Shown here piece by piece: positions 26,823 to 34,920 of a DNA stretch of 64,000 nt (position 1 is the stretch's first letter; every line of letters starts with the position of its first letter). The position numbers were made by a program, and so were the translations under genes. Where the stretch lies: NCBI GenBank assembly GCA_900542325.1, contig UQMY01000008.1:6596-70595 (forward strand), read 5' to 3'. The notes under the pieces are model-generated. The model was not told the DNA's origin. It made no database searches and saw only the letters and a program-made list of their open reading frames with translations. The DNA is from an uncultured Collinsella sp. Its GTDB lineage: Bacteria; Actinomycetota; Coriobacteriia; Coriobacteriales; Coriobacteriaceae.

Positions 26823-28024
26823 CACTCGAGCTGAGCCAGCAGTTCCTCAACGATCTCAACGGCATCGCCGACGACCTTGTACTGGGCGGCACCGAAGATG
26901 GGGGCATCCGGGTCCTCATTGATGGCGACAATGCACTCCGCCCCACCGATGCCGGCGAGATGCTGGATAGCGCCCGAGACACCGATGCTCACGAGGAGCT
27001 TGGGCGAGACCGATACACCCGTCTGGCCAATTTGGTGGCGATACTCCAGCCAGCCGGCCTCCACCACGGGGCGCGTGCAGCCAAGCTCGGCACCCAGAGC
27101 CTCGGCAAGCTTTCGCATCAGCGGTAGGTTTTTCTTGGAGCCGATGCCGCGGCCCACCACGACTAGACGCTCGGCATCGGCAATTGAGGCCTGCTGTCCC
27201 CACTCCTCGGCGGGAATCGAGATCTCGACACGGGCCTTAACGTCATCCGCTAGCACTACCTGGGCAATCGTGCCGGAGCGGCTATAGTCAAACTCGGGCG
27301 CCTTAAAGATGCCGGGGCGCACCGTTGCCATCTGAGGACGGTGGTTGGGGCAGATAATGGTGGCCATCAGGTTGCCGCCAAACGCCGGGCGCGTCTGCTG
27401 CAGCAGACTCGTCTCCGTATCCATCGAAAGCACCGTGCAATCGGCCGTAAGGCCCGTCTGCAAGCGCACGGCCACACCGGGCGCCAGCTCGCGACCAAAG
27501 GCGGTCGCGCCGTACAGAATGGCCTCGGGCTTGCGCTCGGCTACCAAATCGCAGATCAAGCGGGCGTAGACCTCCGCGTCGTTCTGGCGCAGGCGCTCGT
27601 CACGACAGACCAGAACTTCATCCGCACCGGCGCAAATCAGATGCTCCAGGTCCCCGAGTGAGCCCTCGGGGCTCATGCCGACCAGTGCCACCAGACGGCA
27701 GCCGCGGGCATCGGCAAGCTCGCGCCCCTTGCCCATGAGCTCGAAGGCCACGGATGCAACGGCATCGTGCTCGTCAGTCTGCACGAAGATCCAGATGTCT
27801 CGATATGCGTCAAGGTCTGCCGCGCCGGCGGCCTCGTCGCGCTCAATCGAGATGGCGTTGACGGGGCAGGCGTCGACGCACCCACCGCACAGGATACAGC
27901 CGTCGGTTACGCGGGCACAGCGATTGGGGCGCTCACCCTCCACCACAATGCCGCCCGAGGCGCAGGCGTGAACGCAGCGACCGCAGCCGATACAGGCTTC
28001 GCTATCGATAATCAGCCCGCTCAT
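26819..28024 (-). CDS. etfA: Electron transfer flavoprotein alpha subunit with N-terminal 2x[4Fe-4S] ferredoxin domain
   Basis: A 401-residue fusion. Residues 1-60 carry two CxxCxxCxxxC clusters (Cys11, 14, 17, 21 and Cys43, 46, 49, 53). The rest is EtfA: the alpha/beta domain, then the FAD domain with VVVGRGIG, QIGQTGVSVSP and SGAIQHLAGI. Ferredoxin-extended EtfA is the type found in the electron-bifurcating Etf of the lactate dehydrogenase complex of Acetobacterium woodii (LctC). The ferredoxin part would pass electrons between ferredoxin and the flavins. It is the last of three coupled genes and starts directly after etfB. Confidence 0.93.
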   Translation of the reverse strand: MSGLIIDSEACIGCGRCVHACASGGIVVEGERPNRCARVTDGCILCGGCVDACPVNAISIERDEAAGAADLDAYRDIWIFVQTDEHDAVASVAFELMGKGRELADARGCRLVALVGMSPEGSLGDLEHLICAGADEVLVCRDERLRQNDAEVYARLICDLVAERKPEAILYGATAFGRELAPGVAVRLQTGLTADCTVLSMDTETSLLQQTRPAFGGNLMATIICPNHRPQMATVRPGIFKAPEFDYSRSGTIAQVVLADDVKARVEISIPAEEWGQQASIADAERLVVVGRGIGSKKNLPLMRKLAEALGAELGCTRPVVEAGWLEYRHQIGQTGVSVSPKLLVSIGVSGAIQHLAGIGGAECIVAINEDPDAPIFGAAQYKVVGDAVEIVEELLAQLEC

Positions 28025-28840
28025 CTATGCCATCCCCTCGATAATCTTGGCAAGTTTTAACGCCTGCTCGGACGCCGTTCCCTCGACGGCCTCGCACGTT
28101 TGGTCACGGTCGGGCACAAACGAGCGCACGACCTGCGTCGGTGATCCGGCAAGGCCGCAACGCGAGGGGTCGGCGTTTACGTCGGCAGCGCTGGCCACGC
28201 GCACGTCTGCATCCTCGGCCGCGCGAATACCGGCAATACTCGGCATGCGCAGCTGGCCAATCTCCTTGGCAGTCGTCATCGCACACGGCATCTCCAGGTA
28301 CACCGTCTCCTCGCCGGCATCGCAGCCGTGAACGAGCGCCAGCGAGCCACACGTCGTAAATCCCGCGCTCTGCACACAGCTCACGTCGGTCACGCAGGGG
28401 ACCCCAAAGGCGCCGGCCAGCTCGGGGCCGATCTGGGCCGTATCGCCGTCCACTGCCATCTTGCCGCAGATGAGCAGGTCAAAGTCCTCATCGAGTGCCT
28501 CGATGCCGCATTTGAGGGCATAGGTGGTGGCTAGGGTATCGGCGCCCGCAAAGGCGCGATCGGTCAGCAGCAGCGCGTCGTCGGCACCGCGGGCGATGCA
28601 GTCGCGCAGCAGCAATTCGGTCGCGGGGATGCCCATCGACACCACCGTCACACGCACGTCCATGCCAAAGCCGATAAAGTCGTCCTTCAGCGCTAGCGCA
28701 CATTCGAGGGCACTTGCATCGAAGGGATTAATGACCGCCTGCTTGCCATCACGCACGATAGTATTGGTCTTGGGGTCCATCTTGACCTCGGTGCTTCCGG
28801 GCACCGCCTTGACGCACACCACCATATGGAAATCACTCAT
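28025..28840 (-). CDS. etfB: Electron transfer flavoprotein beta subunit
   Basis: A 271-residue EtfB with MVVCVKAVPGSTEVKMDP at the start, INPFDASALECALAL and the AVDGDTAQIGPELAG region that binds the bifurcating FAD in electron-bifurcating Etfs. The ATG at 28840 lies nine bases after AAAGGGGG; a GTG two codons upstream is too close. The start overlaps the stop region of the FAD-linked oxidase, so the order oxidase-etfB-etfA is tightly coupled, as in lctDBC-type operons. Confidence 0.92.
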   Translation of the reverse strand: MSDFHMVVCVKAVPGSTEVKMDPKTNTIVRDGKQAVINPFDASALECALALKDDFIGFGMDVRVTVVSMGIPATELLLRDCIARGADDALLLTDRAFAGADTLATTYALKCGIEALDEDFDLLICGKMAVDGDTAQIGPELAGAFGVPCVTDVSCVQSAGFTTCGSLALVHGCDAGEETVYLEMPCAMTTAKEIGQLRMPSIAGIRAAEDADVRVASAADVNADPSRCGLAGSPTQVVRSFVPDRDQTCEAVEGTASEQALKLAKIIEGMA

Positions 28841-28842
28841 CT

Positions 28843-30444
28843 TCACGCGCCCCCTTTCTGGACGAGTTCATCCAAGAGCTTCTCCGCAAACAGGTTGCCG
28901 CGACCCAGCTGGCCGGCAGGATCGAGCTGGAGTTTGAGGCGCGCCGACTCGACCATGGCCTCGTGGCCGTACATCGTCTCCAAGAAGCCCGCCTTGATCT
29001 TGCCGACGCCGTGTTCGGCAGAAACGGCACCGCCCATGGCCGTGACCTCGGAAGCCCACTGGGCAAAGAGCTCTCCACCACGACGGTAGTCTTGCGCATC
29101 GCGCGGCAGGATGTTCACATGCAGATGGTTGTTCCCGATGTGTCCCCAGGCAGCAGACTCAAGCCCGCTTTCGGCCAGCGTGCGGCGATAGAGGGCCACG
29201 ACATCGGCAAGGCGTGCATTGGGCACCGACATATCCGATCCCAGCTTGGTAATGGTGGGGTCGGTGCGGCGACGCTCGTCAATGAGCATGTTGACGCTCT
29301 CGGGCACCGCGTGGCGGAAGAACCGCTGGCACTCGCGATCGACTTCGGTGCGGGCGACCCATGTCGCATCGTCGCGGCCGCCCGCAAACTCCAGCACCCA
29401 TCCCAGGTGGTACAGCTCCTCGGTCGCCTGCGCCTCGTCATCGCAGTCGAGCTCCACGTAGACACAGACCTTTGCCTCGTCGTCGAGCGCCGGCAGCGAG
29501 GCAAACGCCGTCGACTGCTCGCACTGGCGACGCAGGATATCCAGGGCGCCAGCATCGAAGTACTCGATGGCAGCCGCATGGGACAGGACAGGGCGCACGG
29601 AATCGGTAAAGGACACCGCCTTGTCCTCGCTATCGAAAAAGCAACTCACACCCCAAACGACCGCAGGCGCCGCCTGCAGGGCAATCTCGAGCTCGGTGAT
29701 AACGCCGAGCGTGCCGCACGCGCCGATAAAGAGGTCGATGGCGTCCATATCGTCCGCAACGAAATAGCCTGAGGCATTTTTTGTCTCGGGCATGGTATAG
29801 CCGGGAAGATCGAGCTCGAGCGTACGGCCCGCTGCCGTCACGAGCGGCAGGTGGCGGCCCTGGGTAAAAGCCTCGCCGCGCTGAAGCTCAAGCAAATCGC
29901 CATCAGCCAGTGCGACGTGGAGTCCCGTGATATGTGGGCGCATGGGGCCGTAAGCATAGCTGCGGGCGCCGGAGGCGTTGCATGCCGCCATGCCACCCAG
30001 ACAGGCAGATGCCTCGGTGGGATCGGTGGGAAAGAACTGCTCGGGGGACTCTTGGAACTCCTCGTAGGCCTCAAGCGATGCCTGGTCCCAACCAGCGGTC
30101 GGCAGTACCTTCTTGCTCAGCTGCTTACGCAGCTCCGAGAGCACAACGCCCGGCTCCACGCGCAGCAGAAATTGGCCTTGTTCATCGCGGCGAAGGCCCA
30201 AGTAGCGATTCATACGGGAAGTATTGAGGATATGCCCACCGTGGGGCACGGCACCGGCGGCAAGGCCGGTTCGGGCGCCCTGAACCGTTACCGGGACACG
30301 CTCGGCATGGAGCGTTTCCAAAATGGCACGGACCTCGTCTTCCGTTGTCGGAAACGAGATGCTCGATGCTTCGCCCGATGCACGAGATTCATCGCGGCCA
30401 TACTCTTCGAACTCATCGGTGAAGGGTTTAATGGTTGCAGACAC
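28843..30444 (-). CDS. FAD-linked oxidase, probably the lactate/2-hydroxyacid dehydrogenase of an Etf complex
   Basis: A 533-residue flavoprotein of the GlcD/D-lactate dehydrogenase type. The PCMH FAD-binding domain (about residues 25-215) includes VPVTVQGARTGLAAGAVP and GGMAACNASGA. The C-terminal FAD-oxidase domain (about 230-525) includes HIGNNHLHVN and AEHGVGKIK. With EtfAB it should oxidise lactate or a similar 2-hydroxyacid while driving electrons to NAD+ at the cost of reduced ferredoxin. The start is a GTG behind GGGGGAG. It is about 65 residues longer than typical LctD, so a different hydroxyacid is possible. Confidence 0.83.
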   Translation of the reverse strand: MSATIKPFTDEFEEYGRDESRASGEASSISFPTTEDEVRAILETLHAERVPVTVQGARTGLAAGAVPHGGHILNTSRMNRYLGLRRDEQGQFLLRVEPGVVLSELRKQLSKKVLPTAGWDQASLEAYEEFQESPEQFFPTDPTEASACLGGMAACNASGARSYAYGPMRPHITGLHVALADGDLLELQRGEAFTQGRHLPLVTAAGRTLELDLPGYTMPETKNASGYFVADDMDAIDLFIGACGTLGVITELEIALQAAPAVVWGVSCFFDSEDKAVSFTDSVRPVLSHAAAIEYFDAGALDILRRQCEQSTAFASLPALDDEAKVCVYVELDCDDEAQATEELYHLGWVLEFAGGRDDATWVARTEVDRECQRFFRHAVPESVNMLIDERRRTDPTITKLGSDMSVPNARLADVVALYRRTLAESGLESAAWGHIGNNHLHVNILPRDAQDYRRGGELFAQWASEVTAMGGAVSAEHGVGKIKAGFLETMYGHEAMVESARLKLQLDPAGQLGRGNLFAEKLLDELVQKGGA

Positions 30445-30790
30445 GCGAACTCCCCCTTTAGCTAACTACAGTGTTTGCAGGGAGATGTTACCGCATCGTT
30501 TCGTCGACGTGTTCGAGACCGTCTCCATAATTGGCGATTTTTACGTTTGTGCAATTCGGCGAACGGCAAGGCTTCCTCGGCAGACGATGCTTTTGACACA
30601 TATCGCCCCGCCGTCGCCGACCGCTCGATTGTCGCTCGAAAAAAGTTGAAGTAATTTTTTCCACCTTTTACCTGCGGAGATGTCAATCCGTCAAGCATTT
30701 GGTCAGAAATTGGTCAAGTAGCGGCTGATACGGTCGGCGTCGACAGCCAAAACCGATAGAAGTTTTGGCCCCAGAAGCAGGGAGGTTCCC
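30445..30790. other. Intergenic region before the surface-protein cluster
   Basis: 346 nt between divergent transcription units. It is AT-rich around 30645-30670 and carries the near-direct repeat TTGGTCAGAAATTGGTCAAG (30700-30719). No clear promoter or hairpin stands out. Confidence 0.3.
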
Positions 30791-31087
30791 ATGGCATATT
30801 ACTGGCCCCAGTACGGCGTCGCCATCGAGGTCGACGACGATCCCTATCTCCTGCCTTTCGACGAAGAGGCGTTCCCCGATACGGCGGTCTACCACGTCAC
30901 CACCGATGTTATCTGCGACCCCGAGTCGTTCTCGGCGCTCGCCCACCACATCGCGCGTATCCACGACATCGAGCTCCCTCACGACTTTGACGAGCTCATC
31001 TACTCGCGCCGCCTGATGCTTCACATGCTCTTTGGAGCGGACCCGTCCACGTTCGCACGTGTCTACACCACCAAGGACGCCGCATGA
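30791..31087 (+). CDS. Hypothetical 98-residue acidic protein, first gene of the surface cluster
   Basis: I do not recognise this protein. It opens MAYYWPQYGVAIEVDDDP, is rich in Asp/Glu, Tyr and His, and has no signal peptide or membrane segment, so it is probably cytoplasmic. The ATG follows CAGGGAGG. Its last codons overlap the start of the next gene by four bases (ATGA), linking it to four exported proteins downstream. Small cytoplasmic proteins at the head of such clusters can act as chaperones or regulators, but nothing in the sequence proves that. Confidence 0.65.
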   Translation: MAYYWPQYGVAIEVDDDPYLLPFDEEAFPDTAVYHVTTDVICDPESFSALAHHIARIHDIELPHDFDELIYSRRLMLHMLFGADPSTFARVYTTKDAA

Positions 31088-31593
31088 GTGCGAAGAAGCC
31101 GCCCCGCCTCGCAGGACTGGGGCGTCGCAAGAAACTCGTCGTTGTCTGTCTGGCTATCGTCTGCGCCCTTGTCGCCGTAGGACTATACGCCTGGCAGTCG
31201 CAGCCCGTGCCCGAAGCGGGCGCCTCAGTCACGACGGCAGAGGGTAAATCGCGACAAGAAATCCAAGATGAGCTCGATGCCATCGTCCGCGACAACATGA
31301 TGACGATTTCGGTCGCGCCGGTCGCTCAGCTACAGGAGGACGGCAAGCTGCGCGTCAACGTGCAAAACGTCCAAGACAATAAATTTCCCCAGCGATTCCG
31401 CGTCATCCAAAACGACGAGACCATGTACGAATCCGGTGTGGTCGAGACCGGCAAGACAATCGAGACGTGCCCCGCCGGCGACATCAAAGAAGGCGAGGCA
31501 TACATCGAGATCCAGGCACTCGATGCCAAGACCCTCGACAGCCACGGCAATCCGACACGTGTCAAGGTACGGGTTGAGCAAGCCGAGAACTAG
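31084..31593 (+). CDS. Hypothetical membrane-anchored extracytoplasmic protein
   Basis: A 169-residue protein with a basic start (KKPPRLAGLGRRKK), one membrane segment (about residues 18-37) and a hydrophilic outer domain. The outer part has beta-rich sequence such as DGKLRVNVQNVQDN, FRVIQNDETMYESGVVETGK and KEGEAYIEIQALD, suggesting an Ig-like or pilin-like fold. The four-base overlap with the upstream gene implies coupling. No known family is recognised. It may be an accessory surface protein of the cluster. Confidence 0.65.
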   Translation: MSAKKPPRLAGLGRRKKLVVVCLAIVCALVAVGLYAWQSQPVPEAGASVTTAEGKSRQEIQDELDAIVRDNMMTISVAPVAQLQEDGKLRVNVQNVQDNKFPQRFRVIQNDETMYESGVVETGKTIETCPAGDIKEGEAYIEIQALDAKTLDSHGNPTRVKVRVEQAEN

Positions 31594-31683
31594 CTTTTTC
31601 GACCGACGCGGCACCGCACGCAATTCACCAGCATTCGTCCAATCATCGCGGGGACGGCCCGCGGCGAATAGAAAGGAACGACC

Positions 31684-32283
31684 ATGGACATCACCAGGAA
31701 CATGAGCGGAGCCGGAGCGCTCGTCGTGGGCGCAGGGCTCGCGCTCGCGCTCGCAATGGGCGCCGCCCCGACGCCAGCTATGGCAGCCGGGCGCGTTGGA
31801 ACCACGAAAGTAATGGTCAGGACCGAGATCAACAACGTTGAGTTCAAAGTTCCGACGGTTATTCCCTTCGTCGCCAAGGCCGACGGCACGCTTCAGGGCC
31901 CCTCAGAAGACGCGACCACCATCGACAATCATTCGGCCTACGGCATCCATGTCACCAACATGAAGATCGACGCCATGAACACCTGGACCATTGCTGCCGA
32001 CGCCAAGGCCGGAACCGCACAGAACTCCATCGACTTTAAGGTCGGCCCCGACGGCGCACTCCAGAACGCCAGCGCCGCAATGCAGGAGACGGGCCTCGAT
32101 CTTTCCAAGAACGCAGCCTTCGACATGGGCTACCAGGGCATTGCCGGCGGCACGGACAAAATTAAGCTCAAGACAAGCGGAAACGTCGCCCGCGTCACGC
32201 GCGACATCTTCCGCGTAACCGGCGAAGGCGATCAGGTTGCAACGATCACCTGGACGGTCGAGCCCGGTGCGCACACGGCATAA
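31684..32283 (+). CDS. Hypothetical secreted protein
   Basis: A 199-residue protein with a clear signal peptide: a charged start, a long Ala/Leu/Gly-rich core and an AMA cleavage site near residue 34. The mature part has repeated beta-like segments (KVMVRTEINNVEFKVPTVIPF, VTNMKIDAMNTWTI, NVARVTRDIFRVTGEGDQVA, seen in parts) and no cysteine. It resembles the overall style of WxL-type or fimbrial structural proteins of Gram-positives, but I see no defining motif. The ribosome binding site is AAAGGAA. Confidence 0.65.
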   Translation: MDITRNMSGAGALVVGAGLALALAMGAAPTPAMAAGRVGTTKVMVRTEINNVEFKVPTVIPFVAKADGTLQGPSEDATTIDNHSAYGIHVTNMKIDAMNTWTIAADAKAGTAQNSIDFKVGPDGALQNASAAMQETGLDLSKNAAFDMGYQGIAGGTDKIKLKTSGNVARVTRDIFRVTGEGDQVATITWTVEPGAHTA

Positions 32284-32548
32284 GGCTATCGCCCTGGCCG
32301 CCACCGTCAGCATCCTAGCGTTTGGGCCAGCCATGGCCTTTGCCCAGCAAGAACAGGCACAGGCCGCCACGCAAGTGACGGTCGATCTCTCGGAGCTCGA
32401 CCGCGGCGACCGCGAGGAACCGTTGGCGCAGACAGGCGACAGACGATGGCTCTTGGCAGTAGGTGCCACAGCAGCAGGCGCGGGGACCGCCGGCCTCGGT
32501 CTGCACATCAAACGCAGCCAGAAACAAAACATGGACAGGCCGCACTAA
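32267..32548 (+). CDS. Small sortase substrate with LAQTG cell-wall anchor
   Basis: About 93 residues from a GTG at 32267, overlapping the previous gene by 17 nt. It has a signal peptide (RTRHKAIALAATVSILAFG, then AMAFA) and only some 35 mature residues. It ends in LAQTGD, a hydrophobic stretch and a basic tail (HIKRSQKQ), a full cell-wall sorting signal. LAxTG is the form recognised by class E sortases of high-GC Gram-positives. With so short a mature region it could be a wall anchor for a partner protein. The frame also opens at a TTG at 32237. No sortase gene is in the window. Confidence 0.65.
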   Translation: MRTRHKAIALAATVSILAFGPAMAFAQQEQAQAATQVTVDLSELDRGDREEPLAQTGDRRWLLAVGATAAGAGTAGLGLHIKRSQKQNMDRPH

Positions 32549-32566
32549 ATTAGCTAAGGAGACCCC

Positions 32567-33997
32567 ATGGCATCGAAGAACCTTTTGCCCGTCGTCGCAC
32601 TCTGCGGCGCGCTCGCAACCGGAACGCCTGTCGCCGCTTGGGCGACTCCCGTCATGGCAGACTCCTTACCAGCAGCCCTAAGTTCCGCCCCAAATCCGTC
32701 GAGCACCATTGCGTGCAAGCGTTTTTCGATCGCACAGGCCGCGATCTCAACCTCGGGATGCCTTCGTCGTAATACGGACGGCTCGATAGTCGTGGATATC
32801 AAGCGTTCGAACAAGGCAAACGGCTCCCAGGCGGGGTGCGCCGTCTGCACGTGGCGCTCGGTTGTGCTCGATGCAGATGGCGATCCATGCAATTTAGAGC
32901 TGCGCATCGACATCGCTTCGGTCGATGACTCGGCGAACGGAGCGAAGGTCGCCTTCGACGGTGCGTTTTTCGAGAAAGGAGGCGGTATATGTCTGGGCTG
33001 CGCCGCCGCGAATGCAGACGATGTGCAGCCCACCCTCTCATTCACGGCATCGCTGCGGCTGACCAAGGCGGGCACCGATGCCATCGCGGCGGGAGAAGCA
33101 TCCCTGCTGTTCTACGCCGCCAGTACCGAAGACACAGACATTCATTTCGAGAAGCCGGCCGGATCGCTCAGCCTTACGCGCGGGACGGAGGCAGGCCCTA
33201 TTGCGATCGATACCCACACGCTAGGCAGGCAACGCATTCTTGCCGACCCGGCGCTTCTCGAGATGGAGTGGAACGGATCCGGAGCCGTCGGGATTGTCCC
33301 CTCCGCGCTTGACGCCAAGACGCTCCCCTCAAACGACGAACCCATCAACGCAACCATACAAGAAGAGAGCACGGACAAAGAAGCAGGTGCGGGCGACACG
33401 CCGTCGCCGACAAACAGCGTCCCAGCTTCTTTCGAAGCACCGAATGAGCCCGCTACCGGTCCAAACGATCCCGAGCTCGCGGACAGTCTGGGGCTTGCTG
33501 ATCCTCAGGAGATCGATGAAGGTAACTGCTGCGTGTTTGCCGCCCTCGACCACACAGAGGTCATCGATGCTGCAAACATCGAAGTTGCCGCCGCCAATCA
33601 GCCCGTCCGCAAGTCGGCCATCATCGCATTTCCCGAATCCATCGAAGTCGTCTATTTGCCATCGGGCGAGGTCGTGGCCCCAACGCTGCTCACCTTGTTG
33701 GGCGCCAAGAATACTCGAAACGAAATTAAAAAGGTCACGGTTGTCGACCCTGCAACCACCGCTAAACTGCGTCTATACGCCGTTGCCCCAGACGGAGGCA
33801 AGACCTTGGAATTCGATGGCGACACACTTCTAGCCTGGCGACGTCTGGACATTATGCAAGACGTCTCGTATCAGATCGAACTCGAAGGGTTTGATCGTGC
33901 CCGCGATGCCAATATCATCGCCGCGGCTATTGAATCCCCGCAGCGGCTTATGACACTGCGCTTTGACTACTATCCCTATGTCCCGACAACCACCTGA
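32567..33997 (+). CDS. Large secreted cysteine-containing surface protein
   Basis: A 476-residue protein with a signal peptide (core PVVALCGALATG, cleavage near AWA or VMA at about residues 26-31). The N-terminal half has seven mature cysteines including CAVC and CLGC pairs, and NCC occurs later. A Pro/Ser/Glu/Asn-rich linker (about residues 255-310) joins a second beta-rich domain (about 320-476). No LPxTG signal or C-terminal membrane helix is seen, so it may be released or held by the small LAQTG protein before it. The ATG follows TAAGGAG. No known family is recognised. Confidence 0.65.
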   Translation: MASKNLLPVVALCGALATGTPVAAWATPVMADSLPAALSSAPNPSSTIACKRFSIAQAAISTSGCLRRNTDGSIVVDIKRSNKANGSQAGCAVCTWRSVVLDADGDPCNLELRIDIASVDDSANGAKVAFDGAFFEKGGGICLGCAAANADDVQPTLSFTASLRLTKAGTDAIAAGEASLLFYAASTEDTDIHFEKPAGSLSLTRGTEAGPIAIDTHTLGRQRILADPALLEMEWNGSGAVGIVPSALDAKTLPSNDEPINATIQEESTDKEAGAGDTPSPTNSVPASFEAPNEPATGPNDPELADSLGLADPQEIDEGNCCVFAALDHTEVIDAANIEVAAANQPVRKSAIIAFPESIEVVYLPSGEVVAPTLLTLLGAKNTRNEIKKVTVVDPATTAKLRLYAVAPDGGKTLEFDGDTLLAWRRLDIMQDVSYQIELEGFDRARDANIIAAAIESPQRLMTLRFDYYPYVPTTT

Positions 33998-34115
33998 GGC
34001 TTAAATGCCGCGCATCATTCCTAATACCACTTATATAACGTATTAGATGAGTCGCGATGTGCCTCGCATTTCGTTCTGCTACGATTGCCACGTTGACATC
34101 AATACAGGAGGGCTC

Positions 34116-34832
34116 ATGCCGGGCTTGGGAACAATCATCAACGTTGCGCTTTTAGTTGCGGGCGGTCTTTTGGGATTAGCGGGCGGCCGCTTCATTACAC
34201 CGCGCATCCAAGACACGCTCATGAAAGCATCGGGGCTGTGCGTCCTGTTTATCGGCCAGGGCGGCACCATGCAAAAGATGCTCGTCATCGATGGAAAGGC
34301 GCTGTCGACCACCGGTACCACCATGCTCATCGTCTCATTTGCGCTCGGTTCGCTCATCGGCGAGGCCGTCAACTTGGAAGCCGCCATCGAGAACCTTGGC
34401 GAATGGCTCAAGCGCAAGACTGGCAGTGAGGGCGATAACGAGTTCACCAACGCTTTTGTCTCGACTTCACTCACCGTGTGTATCGGTGCCATGGCCGTTG
34501 TGGGATCGATCCAGGACGGCCTGCTCGGCGACTGGTCAACGCTTGCTCTCAAGGGCGCACTGGACTGCATCATCGTCTGCACCATGACGGCCTCGCTTGG
34601 CCGCGGCTGCATCTTCTCCGCCCTGCCCGTCGCCGTGTTCCAGGGGACGATCACGCTGTTTGCCGGCGCACTCTCCCCCATCATGACCACGGCAGCCCTC
34701 GACAGCCTTTCGCTCGTAGGCTCCATGCTCATCTTCTGCGTCGGCGTCAACCTCATCCGTCCTCAGACCTTCCGCACGGCCAATATGCTCCCCTCCGTCG
34801 TCATCGCCGTCATCTACGCCCTCCTGTTCTAA
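34116..34832 (+). CDS. DUF554 family membrane protein
   Basis: A 238-residue protein with about six or seven membrane segments. LPGLGTIINVALLVAGGLLG-like start, GIGQGGTMQKML-like loop (here VLFIGQGGTMQKML), ALGSLIGEAVNLE and the closing FCVGVNLIRP are all DUF554 features. The function of the family is unknown, though a transporter role is often proposed. The ATG at 34116 follows ACAGGAGG; the frame opens at 34047 without a site. Confidence 0.8.
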   Translation: MPGLGTIINVALLVAGGLLGLAGGRFITPRIQDTLMKASGLCVLFIGQGGTMQKMLVIDGKALSTTGTTMLIVSFALGSLIGEAVNLEAAIENLGEWLKRKTGSEGDNEFTNAFVSTSLTVCIGAMAVVGSIQDGLLGDWSTLALKGALDCIIVCTMTASLGRGCIFSALPVAVFQGTITLFAGALSPIMTTAALDSLSLVGSMLIFCVGVNLIRPQTFRTANMLPSVVIAVIYALLF

Positions 34833-34874
34833 ATCTATCTACGCAGCAGTATCTCGAACACCTGTTTGATGCTG

Positions 34875-34883
34875 TGCTATGAT
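34875..34883 (+). promoter_or_regulatory. Extended -10 promoter candidate for the TerB/ATPase/helicase cassette
   Basis: TGCTATGAT is an extended -10 element (TGn plus TATGAT), 38 nt before the GTG start of the TerB gene. No good -35 box is seen, as is common for extended -10 promoters. Confidence 0.35.
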
Positions 34884-34920
34884 ATGAGGTCACCGAAGCT
34901 GCGTTAGGAGAGGAGAAGCG

